Of a stretch of 64,000 bases of DNA, positions 32,267 to 41,220 are shown piece after piece. The notes beneath the pieces were generated by a model. The model did no database searches, had not been told where the DNA came from, and saw only the letters and a list, made by a program, of their open reading frames with translations. Location of the stretch: positions 56,670-120,669 of the forward strand of contig JBBQWR010000010.1 in NCBI GenBank assembly GCA_038210495.1, in the 5' to 3' direction. Made by a program: the position numbers and the translations under genes. The DNA is from JBBQWR01 sp038210495 (GTDB lineage: Bacteria > Planctomycetota > Planctomycetia > Pirellulales > DATAWG01). Numbering within the stretch: position 1 is the first letter of the stretch; each line of letters begins with the position of its first letter.

Positions 32267-34021
32267 TTGAAGGCTTCACGGAAGAACAGGCTGGCCCGGC
32301 CGATTGTGGGCGCCGTCGTGTTTTGTGGCGCGCTGCTGATGTCTCTGGGCTGCCCCAAACAACACGAGCCGGACGCAAAGCCCCAGGCCAAGCCGATTGT
32401 TGAGCCGAAACGCGACGAGTCCTCGGAACCGGAAAGACCAACGACGGAAAAGAGAGTCGAACCCCCTAGAGATCCGGCGACAGAGAATAAGGCGCCTGCC
32501 AACAAACAGCCTGCTGCCGAACCGACCAGCGATGGCTCGACCAGCGAAAAGCCCTCGGATCAAGTTGGCGGCAAACCGGCGCCGCGGGCAGCCGATGCCG
32601 GCGATTCGGGCCGAGCTGCGCAGCCCGGCGACCCACTTTTCAAAAATTGGCCTAAGCCCGAGGCCGTCGTCGTCGCCACTGGAATGCAAATGGGCTACGT
32701 CGAGCCGTGCGGCTGCTCGGGCCGCGAAAATCAAAAAGGGGGCCTCAGCCGGCGACATAACCTGATCAAAAAGTTGGTCGCCGATGGCTGGAATGTCGTG
32801 CCCGTCGATGTTGGCGGCCAGATCCACCGCTACGGCAAGCAATCGGAGCTCAAGTTTCAAGCGACGATCGATGCGCTCAAGACGATGCACTATCAAGCCG
32901 TCGCATTGGGCGCAGACGATCTGCGTCTGCCGGCCGACGTGCTCACGGCCGCCGTCGTCGAAGTCGACAAGGAAAATCCCAGCCCCTTCGTCTCGGCCAA
33001 TGCGGCGCTGTTCGGATTCGATCAGCCGTTCATGCCTCGAATGAGAATCATCCCCGCGGGCAAACAGAAGATCGGCGTGACCGCCGTTCTCGGCGAGTCG
33101 GAGCGGAAGACGATCAACAACAGCGACATTCAGACGAAGTCGGCCGACGAGGCGATCAAGGAAATCCTGCCCGATCTCAAGGCCGCCAAATGCGATCACC
33201 TGTTGCTCTTGGCTCACGCGACGAGAGACGAAGCCACGGCGCTGGCGAAACAGTTTCCCGAGTTCGACCTGATCGTTTTTTCGGGCGGCGCGGCCGTGCC
33301 GCCGCGCGAGCCGGAACTCGTTCCGGGGACAAAAACGCGACTCATCGAAGTGGGCGAAAAGGGGATGGCCGCGAACGTCATTGGACTGTTCGACGATCCG
33401 AAACAGCCACTCCGATTTCAGGCGGTCACGCTCGACGCGAAATTCGACAAGATCGAGATCGCCGGCAAGCTCGTTGGTCCGTCGGAAGAGATGCGGCAGA
33501 TGTTGGCCAGCTACCAGGACCAACTCAAGCTGATGGGTCTGTCGGGGCTCAACCTGAAGCCGGCCGCTCATCCATCGGGCGCCGAGTTCGTCGGCTCGAA
33601 AGCGTGCGGCGAATGTCATACGAAGGCCTACGCGATCTGGAGCAAGACGCCGCACGCTCATGCCCTGGACACGCTGGTCAAACAAACGCCGCCGCGGCAG
33701 TTCGATCCTGAATGTCTAAGTTGCCATGTGACCGGTTGGTCGCCGCAGAAATTTCATCCGTTCAAGGGCGGCTATGAGAGTCTGCAAAAGACTCCGCTCT
33801 TGGCGCAAAACGGCTGCGAGAATTGTCACGGGCCCGGCTCGGCTCACATAGCCGCGGAGAACGGCGCCGCGCCGGCTGGCCAAGACTTGGCGGGCCTGCG
33901 AGCTTTGATGCGCGTACCGGCAACCGCCAAGACGTGCATCGAATGCCACGACGGCGATAACAGCATCAATTTCAACTTCGATGCGTATTGGCCCAAAGTG
34001 GCTCATGAAGGGAAGGATTGA
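32267..34021 (+). CDS. Tetrahaem cytochrome c554-like lipoprotein with a degenerate phosphoesterase domain
   Basis: A 584-aa exported protein. A hydrophobic N-terminus ends at Cys29 (LMSLGC, an imperfect lipobox), followed by a Pro/Lys/Glu-rich linker to about residue 125. Residues about 130-400 resemble the metallophosphoesterase fold of 5'-nucleotidases, but the metal-binding motifs are altered: the GNHE position reads GADD and there is a PCGCS motif at 147-151. The C-terminal part has four CxxCH sites (447-451, 483-487, 517-521, 557-561), as in cytochrome c554-type proteins. The start is TTG, supported by GGAAGGA 6 bases upstream. Confidence 0.83.
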   Translation: MKASRKNRLARPIVGAVVFCGALLMSLGCPKQHEPDAKPQAKPIVEPKRDESSEPERPTTEKRVEPPRDPATENKAPANKQPAAEPTSDGSTSEKPSDQVGGKPAPRAADAGDSGRAAQPGDPLFKNWPKPEAVVVATGMQMGYVEPCGCSGRENQKGGLSRRHNLIKKLVADGWNVVPVDVGGQIHRYGKQSELKFQATIDALKTMHYQAVALGADDLRLPADVLTAAVVEVDKENPSPFVSANAALFGFDQPFMPRMRIIPAGKQKIGVTAVLGESERKTINNSDIQTKSADEAIKEILPDLKAAKCDHLLLLAHATRDEATALAKQFPEFDLIVFSGGAAVPPREPELVPGTKTRLIEVGEKGMAANVIGLFDDPKQPLRFQAVTLDAKFDKIEIAGKLVGPSEEMRQMLASYQDQLKLMGLSGLNLKPAAHPSGAEFVGSKACGECHTKAYAIWSKTPHAHALDTLVKQTPPRQFDPECLSCHVTGWSPQKFHPFKGGYESLQKTPLLAQNGCENCHGPGSAHIAAENGAAPAGQDLAGLRALMRVPATAKTCIECHDGDNSINFNFDAYWPKVAHEGKD

Positions 34022-34023
34022 GG

Positions 34024-34083
34024 CGCGCACGCAGTAAGCGGTTTTTCCTGAAGGAAGGTCGCGCGACGCTTACTTCGTGCGCG
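34024..34083. repeat. REPIN-like family D, 17-bp inverted arms
   Basis: CGCGCACGCAGTAAGCG (34024-34040) is the reverse complement, with one mismatch, of CGCTTACTTCGTGCGCG (34067-34083). A relative with the same layout and the same flanking GGCTCTAAA lies at 52879-52960. It begins 2 bp after a gene stop. Confidence 0.75.
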
Positions 34084-34139
34084 GCTCTAAAGCAGACCGT
34101 TACGCCGCCCGGCTGGCGAATCACTTTAGATCGTTTTTC

Positions 34140-34158
34140 AACCTAAGATTCTTAGGTT
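34140..34158. promoter_or_regulatory. 19-bp palindrome upstream of the epimerase gene
   Basis: AACCTAAGATTCTTAGGTT is a perfect inverted repeat around a central T. It lies 135 bp upstream of the epimerase start, and TACAAT at 34213-34218 may be the -10 box. It could bind a dimeric regulator. No second copy was noticed in the window. Confidence 0.4.
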
Positions 34159-34292
34159 CGCACAGTCACTCGCATTGCTGCCGCGCAGCCGCAAAACGGC
34201 CGTCAAAACCGCTACAATCTGAATCGGTAGAGCCGGATGCGGCGAGCCGCGATTCGCGTGAAAAAAGCTAAACTCAGCCCAGAGGATTTCGG

Positions 34293-35249
34293 ATGCGTAA
34301 AGTTCTGGTTACCGGCGGCGCCGGGTTCATCGGTTCAAACATCGTAGAGGCCCTGGTCCGACGAGGCGATCGAGTCCGGGTGCTCGACAATCTGTGCACC
34401 GGTCATCTGGAAAATCTCTCGGGCGTGCGGAATGAGATCGAATTCATCGAGGCCGATTTGATCGACGGCGATGCTGTCGCCGGGGCGGTCGAAGGCGTCG
34501 ATTGCATCTTTCATGAAGCGGCGCTAGCCTCGGTCCCCCGCAGCGTCGAACACCCGCTCGACACGAATGCGGCTTGCGTCACCGGCACGGTGACGCTGCT
34601 CGACGCGGCTCGCAAAGCCGGTGTTCGCCGATTGGTCTACGCCGCCTCGAGCAGCGCCTATGGCAATCAGCCGGCGGCGTCCAAACGCGAGACGGACCTG
34701 CCCATGCCGATCTCGCCCTACGGCGCCGCCAAGGTCGCCGCTGAGTATTACTGCCAGGCTTTCGCCGCGATGGGCGAAATCGAGACCGTGGCCCTCAGAT
34801 ATTTCAACGTCTTCGGTCCACGGCAAGACCCCAACAGCGAATACTCGGCTGTCATCCCGCGATTCATTACGTTGCTGCTGCGCAATCAGCGGCCCACCGT
34901 CTTTGGCGACGGCAGACAATCGCGAGATTTCACTTTCGTCGGCGACGTCGTGGCGGGCAACCTGCTCGCGGCCGATGCGCCGAATGTCTCCGGCCGGGTG
35001 TTCAATATCGCCACCGGCCATCAAATCAATCTGCTGGATCTATTGGCCAATCTCAACAAGCTGCTCGGCACGAGCGTTGAGACGATCTTCGCTCCGGCCC
35101 GAGCCGGCGACGTTCGCGAGAGCCTGGCCGATATCACGCAAGCCCGTCAGCATCTGAACTACGAATCGCAACTCCGATTCGACGAGGGCCTCCGCCGATC
35201 GATCGACTATTACGTTGGTCTCGTGGCCAAGGAAGCCGTGGCCATGTAG
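34293..35249 (+). CDS. NAD-dependent sugar-nucleotide epimerase/dehydratase
   Basis: An extended short-chain dehydrogenase of 318 aa. The NAD motif VTGGAGFIGSNI is at residues 5-16, DNLCTGHLENL follows, and the active-site tyrosine is in SPYGAAK. The FNVFGPRQDPNSEYSAVIPRF and GDGRQSRDFTFVGDVV segments match UDP-glucose/UDP-GlcNAc 4-epimerases of the WbpP/GalE type. The exact substrate is not determined. It may supply sugars to the envelope glycan genes upstream. It converges with aroB. Confidence 0.88.
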   Translation: MRKVLVTGGAGFIGSNIVEALVRRGDRVRVLDNLCTGHLENLSGVRNEIEFIEADLIDGDAVAGAVEGVDCIFHEAALASVPRSVEHPLDTNAACVTGTVTLLDAARKAGVRRLVYAASSSAYGNQPAASKRETDLPMPISPYGAAKVAAEYYCQAFAAMGEIETVALRYFNVFGPRQDPNSEYSAVIPRFITLLLRNQRPTVFGDGRQSRDFTFVGDVVAGNLLAADAPNVSGRVFNIATGHQINLLDLLANLNKLLGTSVETIFAPARAGDVRESLADITQARQHLNYESQLRFDEGLRRSIDYYVGLVAKEAVAM

Positions 35250-35280
35250 CGGGCGAGCGCGAACAAGTCAACGGCCAGAC

Positions 35281-36375
35281 CTACGACCGCAGCGCGGCGC
35301 GAACGTCCGCTTCGGGAACTTCGCCGACCAGTTCCACATGCCCCAATCGGGTCGGCAAAATGAAACGCAATTGCCCGGCCGCGGACTTCTTATCTCGGGC
35401 CATCGCTTTGAGCAACTCGTCGCGATCGACATCGGGCGTGGCGATCGTCAATCCCAGCGCGGTCAGCAATTTCGCTTGCCGCTCGACGAAATCGGCGTCG
35501 ACGCGGCGCAGTCGCTGGGCCAGCCGCGCGGCGCACTGCATGCCGATCGACACGGCTTCGCCATGCAATAATTCTCCGTAGCCGCACACCGCTTCGAAGG
35601 CGTGGGCGAATGTGTGGCCGTAGTTAAGCACCGCCCGGGCGCCGCCGACTTCGTGTTCGTCGATTTCGACCACATTGGCTTTAAGCCGGCAGCAACGGGC
35701 GACGATGGTTTGCAGGACCGTCGGCTCGCGACCGAGCAGTTCGGCCGATTGCGTTTCCAAATACGCAAACAGGTCGGCATCGAGAATTACGCCGTATTTG
35801 ACGACCTCGGCCAGTCCGCTGAGATACTCCCGGCGGGGCAGCGAAGCCAGCACGTCCGTGTCGACGAGCACGGCCATCGGCTGCCAGAATGCGCCGACCA
35901 TGTTTTTGGCGCCTGGTAAATTGATCCCGACCTTGCCGCCCACCGAACTGTCGACCTGGGCCAACAGCGTCGTCGGAATTTGCAATAGCCGCAAACCGCG
36001 CGCAAACGTGGCGGCAATGAATCCGGCCAGATCGCCAACGACTCCGCCGCCAAGCGCGATGACGACCGTTTTGCGATCGGCGCCCAATTCCAGCATCTGC
36101 CGCCAGAGCGCATCGGCTTGCTCGATGCTCTTGGACGCCTCGCCAGCCGGGACGACCAGGGTACCGAGGCGCGAGACGCCCGCCACGCTGAGCCCTTCGA
36201 TCACCTGCGGGACGCAAAGCGCGCGGACGTTGGAATCAGTGATGACCACCGCGTGGCTGCAATCCCCGCGACGCAAGAGAGCGACGCCCGCGTCGTCGAG
36301 CAGCCCCGCGCCGATTTCGATCGAGTAGCTGCGATCCCCGAGCGCAACGCGAACGGTATGCTGCGGCTGGGTCAT
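35281..36375 (-). CDS. aroB: 3-dehydroquinate synthase
   Basis: AroB catalyses the second step of the shikimate pathway, converting DAHP to 3-dehydroquinate with NAD and a divalent metal. The start at 36375 (MTQPQHTVRVALG) gives 364 aa, the usual length; the upstream reading frame overlaps the neighbouring gene. NAD-binding GGGVVGDLAGFIAATFARG, the QIPTTLLAQVDSSVGGK strand, and the metal ligands in LNYGHTFAHAFE and LLHGEAVSIG are all intact. It is separated by 2 bp from a small upstream gene. Confidence 0.94.
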   Translation of the reverse strand: MTQPQHTVRVALGDRSYSIEIGAGLLDDAGVALLRRGDCSHAVVITDSNVRALCVPQVIEGLSVAGVSRLGTLVVPAGEASKSIEQADALWRQMLELGADRKTVVIALGGGVVGDLAGFIAATFARGLRLLQIPTTLLAQVDSSVGGKVGINLPGAKNMVGAFWQPMAVLVDTDVLASLPRREYLSGLAEVVKYGVILDADLFAYLETQSAELLGREPTVLQTIVARCCRLKANVVEIDEHEVGGARAVLNYGHTFAHAFEAVCGYGELLHGEAVSIGMQCAARLAQRLRRVDADFVERQAKLLTALGLTIATPDVDRDELLKAMARDKKSAAGQLRFILPTRLGHVELVGEVPEADVRAALRS

Positions 36376-36377
36376 CG

Positions 36378-36605
36378 TTACACGGCCGCCAGACGTTCGA
36401 AGTCTTCGGGCATGACGGTGATTTGCCGGCAGAATCCCGAGTGCTGGCGGACGTATTCGAGTTGCGTCGCCTGCCGCGGATCCCCATGCAACGCGGCCTC
36501 GATCCGCCGCCGCTCGTCGAGCGACCATTCGTCATATTCATCGGGCCATATTGTGGTCGCCTCGATGATCAAAGCTTCGCGATACGGGTCGAAATCGTTG
36601 GGCAT
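36378..36605 (-). CDS. Small conserved-looking acidic protein coupled to aroB
   Basis: A 75-aa protein starting MPNDFDPYREALIIEATTIWPDEYDEW and ending with RQHSGFCRQITVMPEDFERLAAV. It has no membrane segment and is rich in Asp, Glu and Arg. Its stop lies 2 bp before the aroB start on the same strand, so the two are probably co-translated. No family was recognised. The start at 36605 is preferred because the 39 upstream codons read as noise. Confidence 0.6.
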   Translation of the reverse strand: MPNDFDPYREALIIEATTIWPDEYDEWSLDERRRIEAALHGDPRQATQLEYVRQHSGFCRQITVMPEDFERLAAV

Positions 36606-36765
36606 GGAGTCGCGGATGCAGAAAGTTGACAGAAAGGAAAATCGATGAAACCAGTGTCGCAAATTCGCGTCGTTTCGCAAGTGAGCGAAGCGGGGGCTAG
36701 GAATCATGTCTCGTGTCAACACTGTCCCGCACCCCCTATATCCCCTCTCCGAACTCCTGCTTCAC

Positions 36766-39060
36766 CTATTTCGTCGCAGGCGCCTCATCGACAATCCCAA
36801 CATCGATGTTCTGCCCACCCGTGTTCTGGTGGCAGTGGACGGCCATCGCGTTCTTGCCGGCATGAAGTTTTTTCTGGGCTTGTTCGCGGATCGGGAATTG
36901 CTGGTATTCGGCGGCGTAGCCCGGCGCCTTCACGGCCAGAACGCCGTTCAAGTACACCTCCGCGTCGTCGTCGTGAAACATGACGACGAGCGGGCCGTGA
37001 AATTTCTCGGGCGCCTCGAACGCTCGGCGGATCCAGATGTCCTGCGTTTTCCACTCCGTGCGCACGACCGCGCCGGGCGTACCCTTGGCGCCGAAGCCGG
37101 CGGGGCCGGACTTCCACGCCGAGTCGTCGAACTCCGGTTGCTCCCAACCGTCGGCCGGTTTTTCGAGCGTATAACGCCACTCATGCGGCTCTTTTTCGGA
37201 AGTCGCCGCGATTGTCTTGATAACCGGGGGCGGCTCGAATAGCCGGCGATGGGCTGCGACGATCTTCTCCATGTCCGGCTTGACGACCGCGCGGTCGTAG
37301 GTCATCAACCCGTTGACTTCGGTTTCGACATCGGTCGTTTGGGTATAGACGGCCGCCGACATGCCCGGACTGCCGATTTGGAGATGCACGTTTTTCATGA
37401 TCGCGAGATAGGCCTCGGTCAATTCGGCGCTATTGGTGAAACTCCGGTAGCCCCAGTTGCTCTTGCTCTGCCAGGTGTGGCCTTCGACAGGCAAGCCGAG
37501 GCCGCCGAATTCGCCCAGCACGGCGGCTCGATGGTCCTCGGGGGGCGGCGTGCTCGGACCGGGATACGAATGAATGTCGTGAACGTCGCCGACCTCGCGG
37601 TCCTGCCAGCCACTTGCGCAGTCAACCAATCGCGACGGGTCGTGCTCCTTAGTCCATTTGGTGATTCGGGCCGTGTCGAACTGCCCCCAGCCTTCGTTGA
37701 ACACGACCCACATCACGATGGACGGGTGGTTGCGCAGCCCGTCGATCATGTTCTTCAGCTCAAGCTCGTATTGGGCCGCCGACTCTTTCGTGCGAACGAT
37801 ATCCGGCTGGCCTCCGCCGATCGAACGATCGCCACTGGGCATGTCTTGCCACACGAGCAGACCGAGCTTGTCGCACCAATAGTACCAGCGGTCCGGCTCG
37901 ACCTTCACATGCTTGCGGGCCATGTTGAAGCCCAGCTTGCGCGTCATCTCGATGTCGTATTTAAGCGCCTCGTCGGTCGGGGCCGTGTAAAGTCCCTCGG
38001 GCCAAAAGCCCTGGTCGAGTGGGCCGATCATGAACTGCGGCTTGTTGTTCAGGAAGATTCGAGTGACACCTTTGTCGTCTTTGGCAATCGAGATTTTTCG
38101 CATGCCGAAGTAGCTATCGACGATGTCGGAGGTCGTGCCACTGTTCAGTGTGGCTTTAAGCGTGTAGAGAAAGGGGGAATCGGGAGACCATAGTTTTGGT
38201 TTGAGGATTTTGACGGTGGCGGCCACATTGGCCTTCGTCGTGGTCTTGGCGGCGAATTGATCTCCCTTCACCTCAATTTCCACCGCGGCGGCGTCGGCGC
38301 CTCCGATAACATGGGGTGTGACAAACACAAAATCGTTGTCGATGTCCGAGACGATTTCCAGTGATTCGATGTGCGCCGCGGGCACGACTTCCGTCCAAAC
38401 GGTCTGCCAAATACCGGTCGTCGGCGTGTAAAAAATGCCGCCCTGCTTCGCGACCTGTTTGCCGCGCGGCTGCGTGCCTTGGTCGTTCGGATCCCAGACG
38501 GCAATGACCAACTCCTGCTCGCCGTCGGCCTTGAGCGCCGATGTGATGTCGAAACTGAATCCGTCGTAGCCGCCGCGATGCTCGCCGAGCTTTTTGCCGT
38601 TGAGCCAGACGGTCGTCTCCCAGTCCACGGCGCCGAAATGCAGTAGGACGTGCCTTGCGCCGAGGTCCTTCGGCGCCGAAAATGCGCGGCGATACCAAAG
38701 CCGGTTCGGCGCATCGACGCGCTTCATCACGCCGGACAGCGCCGACTCGACAGGGTAGGGCACGAGATTCTGGCCATCGAATTTCGCCGGCTGTTCGTCG
38801 GACTTGGGCCGAATCGCGTAGTCCCAGAGCCCATTGAGATTTTGCCATTCATTGCGAACCATCTGGGGGCGCGGATATTCGCGTAGTGCATTGTCCGGTG
38901 AAACATCTTTGGCCCACCGCGTCGCCAGCGGTCCCTCGGCCATTTTCCAATCGGCGGCGGTTGCCGAGGACAAGCCGGATGCCACGGCCGCAACAATCAG
39001 CACGGCCGATCGAACACGACGCAATAAAAATATCATTCTACTAAAGCAACGATTTGGCAT
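36766..39060 (-). CDS. Glycoside hydrolase family 2 protein
   Basis: An exported 764-aa hydrolase. A signal peptide ends near residue 36. The GH2 order follows: sugar-binding jelly roll (NLNGLWDYAIRP, GAVDWETTVWLNGKKLGEHRGGYDGFSFD), an Ig-like domain, and the TIM barrel, with acid/base Glu456 in VVFNEGWGQ and nucleophile Glu517 in VLGEFGG. A second jelly-roll-like domain at the C-terminus (DDDAEVYLNGVLAV) may bind sugar. It could act as a beta-galactosidase, glucuronidase or mannosidase; sequence alone does not decide. Confidence 0.9.
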   Translation of the reverse strand: MPNRCFSRMIFLLRRVRSAVLIVAAVASGLSSATAADWKMAEGPLATRWAKDVSPDNALREYPRPQMVRNEWQNLNGLWDYAIRPKSDEQPAKFDGQNLVPYPVESALSGVMKRVDAPNRLWYRRAFSAPKDLGARHVLLHFGAVDWETTVWLNGKKLGEHRGGYDGFSFDITSALKADGEQELVIAVWDPNDQGTQPRGKQVAKQGGIFYTPTTGIWQTVWTEVVPAAHIESLEIVSDIDNDFVFVTPHVIGGADAAAVEIEVKGDQFAAKTTTKANVAATVKILKPKLWSPDSPFLYTLKATLNSGTTSDIVDSYFGMRKISIAKDDKGVTRIFLNNKPQFMIGPLDQGFWPEGLYTAPTDEALKYDIEMTRKLGFNMARKHVKVEPDRWYYWCDKLGLLVWQDMPSGDRSIGGGQPDIVRTKESAAQYELELKNMIDGLRNHPSIVMWVVFNEGWGQFDTARITKWTKEHDPSRLVDCASGWQDREVGDVHDIHSYPGPSTPPPEDHRAAVLGEFGGLGLPVEGHTWQSKSNWGYRSFTNSAELTEAYLAIMKNVHLQIGSPGMSAAVYTQTTDVETEVNGLMTYDRAVVKPDMEKIVAAHRRLFEPPPVIKTIAATSEKEPHEWRYTLEKPADGWEQPEFDDSAWKSGPAGFGAKGTPGAVVRTEWKTQDIWIRRAFEAPEKFHGPLVVMFHDDDAEVYLNGVLAVKAPGYAAEYQQFPIREQAQKKLHAGKNAMAVHCHQNTGGQNIDVGIVDEAPATK

Positions 39061-39390
39061 CGACCGTCTCCAAAGAGAGCAGAATCCGGGTGAGTGAGGG
39101 CGGCGCGATGGGCCGTGGATTCAGTTATGCGCTAACCTACAATCGAACGCAAGATTTGCCGGCAGCACATTGAGAAGCCCTTGCAAAATCGCCTCGGAGA
39201 AGGCAACCAGAAACAGCTTCACGCCCGCGCTGTTGTTCGATCCCAATTTCCAGGGATCGGTGTCCAGGGCCGCTTCGTCGTCCAGCGACTCGGTAACGAA
39301 CACCGCTGGCGGTTCGGCCGGATTGACCGATCTACTACGCTGGCTTGAGCAGGCGTTCGATGCAGGGCGAATGCGAGCGATGACTTCTCC
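39061..39390. other. 330-bp gap without a supported gene
   Basis: This stretch lies between the GH2 start and the stop of a small membrane-protein gene on the minus strand. Short reading frames of about 60-80 codons exist on both strands (for example 39121-39303 minus), but none shows a recognisable domain, RBS or sensible composition. The stretch probably contains the GH2 promoter; no clear promoter boxes were found. Confidence 0.5.
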
Positions 39391-39789
39391 TCAAGGTTCC
39401 TCGCGAATTTGAGAGACTGGCGCATTTCTGCCGAGGCCCAGATACGAGGCCACTACAACGCCGACGCCAACCATCAAAAGCGTAATCGGCTGCAACGAGA
39501 AAATGTGGCCAACAAAGTAGCCGAGGCTCTTATCCGCGGCGAACGGCTCAAACCGCCACTCGGTGAATAGCCCGAGCGCCAGCGCGGCAAATCCGCAAAC
39601 CGCAGCCAGAACGACCGATCTCCGCCCGGTTACCGCTCCCGCCCCGATACCGATCAAACTACCCGGCAACGCCAGCGCATAAAACCCTTGACGTGCGATC
39701 CACATAAACAAAAAATAGCCGATGGCGCCACCGACGCAGCCCGCCATCAATGCCACGCCTGTATTTATTGCCAGATTCATTTTTGGCAT
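39391..39789 (-). CDS. Small integral membrane protein of unknown function
   Basis: A 132-aa protein with four hydrophobic helices (GVALMAGCVGGAIGYFLFMWIA, ALALPGSLIGIGAGAV, VVLAAVCGFAALALGLF, ITLLMVGVGVVVASYLGLG) and short polar loops. The start at 39789 (MPKMNLAIN) puts the first helix near the N-terminus. Planctomycete genomes carry many such four-helix proteins. No specific family was recognised. Confidence 0.65.
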   Translation of the reverse strand: MPKMNLAINTGVALMAGCVGGAIGYFLFMWIARQGFYALALPGSLIGIGAGAVTGRRSVVLAAVCGFAALALGLFTEWRFEPFAADKSLGYFVGHIFSLQPITLLMVGVGVVVASYLGLGRNAPVSQIREEP

Positions 39790-39872
39790 AATTGTCTCTT
39801 CGCCGATCGATCGACACACTCATGACGCAATGATTGTATCATACAGGGACCGGGCTCACCGGCGGCAATAAC

Positions 39873-40184
39873 ATGAGACCTAAGAATCAACCCCAAAAAA
39901 GCGGACAACGTTTATCGCCGGCGCGAAACGACTTAGGGGCGGAACGTGAATTCGAATTCACGTTGGTGTTGACCGGATTCGATCGCGAGACCCCCGGCGC
40001 CGATAAGGCGCTGTTTGAGGCTGGCTGCGATGACACCACTCTGGCGTTTCCTAATGGGCAGCCCTTCCTCGTGTTTTGCAGAGCCGCAGGGTCCTTGCGT
40101 GACGCGATCGTGAGCGCGATTGACGCCGTGGAGGCCGCCCAAATTGGGGCGACAGTTTTGCGTCTCGAATCCTGCGCCAAGTAA
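39873..40184 (+). CDS. Small soluble protein, possible antitoxin-like family
   Basis: A 103-aa protein with a compact C-terminal domain (EFTLVLTGFDRETPGADKALFEAGCDDTTLAFPNGQ and FCRAAGSLRDAIVSAIDAVEAAQIGATVLRLE). From memory this motif recurs in small proteins near helix-turn-helix or toxin-antitoxin genes, but no partner is present here. The first ATG is at 39873; the frame upstream opens only with TTG. The domain recurrence is a recollection and not shown by this sequence. Confidence 0.6.
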   Translation: MRPKNQPQKSGQRLSPARNDLGAEREFEFTLVLTGFDRETPGADKALFEAGCDDTTLAFPNGQPFLVFCRAAGSLRDAIVSAIDAVEAAQIGATVLRLESCAK

Positions 40185-40237
40185 TTCATTACCTGACTCG
40201 CTCCACTTCCCGCCCTATCTCAGATCGAACCGCGACG

Positions 40238-41059
40238 ATGTGTGAATTGCTGGGCTTAGCCATGCAGCGGCCAATTTCGGCCAGCTTTTCGATTCGCGAG
40301 TTCGCGGACCGAGATCACCAAAATCCCGACGGCTGGGGCTTGGCTTGGTATCCAGACCGATCCGGGGCCTTGATCAAAGAGCCCGTTTCCTGGCGGGCGA
40401 GCAAGCACACCGAGTTTCTTCAAAAGTATCCTGCGATGCGATCGAGCATCTATATCGCCCACATCCGGCATAAGACGGTGGGCGGCCCGCCGAATCACGC
40501 GGACACGCATCCGTTTCTTCGCGAATATGCCGGACGCGATTATTTCTTTGCCCATAACGGCACGCTGAAGGGCCTGGAAGTCTCGTTTTTCGTGGACCGC
40601 TACTGTCCCGTCGGCGAGACCGACTCCGAATTCGCCTTCTGCCATTTGCTGGCGGCGATCGCTCGCCGCAATTCGCATTTGACGACTGACGAGGACTATT
40701 GGCAACTTCACGACGAGCTCACGAAGCTCAATGGACGAGGCCAGCTTAATTGCCTGATGGCGGATGGCCGCTCGTTGTTCTGCTACCACGATCTAAATGG
40801 CTACAAGGGCCTGGCTTGGCGCAAGGTGGATCTCCCAGGCGATCGGCCGGGACAATTAGAGGATGGCGAAATGCAATTGGCCATCGAGAGCGCCACCGCC
40901 AACGACGGATATGTGGTCGCCACGTATCCGCTGGGGGGAGCCGGCTGGCGATCTTTCCATCCAGGAGAGTTAATGGTGATTCGCGACGGCTTGCTGCAGT
41001 ATTCCAGCCACGCGGGCCAATCTTCGATCGCGGCTAGCGACCTGGCCGCAAAACCCTAG
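40238..41059 (+). CDS. Class II glutamine amidotransferase
   Basis: A 273-aa Ntn-hydrolase of the GATase type 2 superfamily (YafJ-like). Cys2 directly after the initiator Met is the expected nucleophile (MCELLG). NPDGWGLAWY, YIAHIRHKTVGGPPNHADTHPF, FFAHNGTL and VGETDSEFAFCHLL are the signature segments of the fold. It lacks a synthase domain, so it acts alone or with an unknown partner; some relatives hydrolyse gamma-glutamyl amides. Confidence 0.88.
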   Translation: MCELLGLAMQRPISASFSIREFADRDHQNPDGWGLAWYPDRSGALIKEPVSWRASKHTEFLQKYPAMRSSIYIAHIRHKTVGGPPNHADTHPFLREYAGRDYFFAHNGTLKGLEVSFFVDRYCPVGETDSEFAFCHLLAAIARRNSHLTTDEDYWQLHDELTKLNGRGQLNCLMADGRSLFCYHDLNGYKGLAWRKVDLPGDRPGQLEDGEMQLAIESATANDGYVVATYPLGGAGWRSFHPGELMVIRDGLLQYSSHAGQSSIAASDLAAKP

Positions 41060-41220
41060 ACGCCGCGCGGACGATTCTTTGCGAGGAGTGAGCGGTTGAG
41101 CTGGGCGGCTATCCGGCAGTAGGATGGGGCTTGCGCCTGGCGAGCGGAGGGCGTAAGCCCGCTGTCCTCGGCGCAAGATCAAACTGTCATTCCGCGCCGG
41201 CCAACCACCGCGATCTTTTA

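Noticed and set aside
32276..33685. 469-codon open frame antisense to the tetrahaem lipoprotein gene
   Set aside because: The sense frame has a start with an RBS, a signal segment and four CxxCH sites; the antisense product is Arg/Leu/His-rich without a recognisable domain.
39121..39412. Short open frames on both strands between the GH2 gene and the small membrane-protein gene
   Set aside because: No domain, RBS or plausible composition supports either strand.
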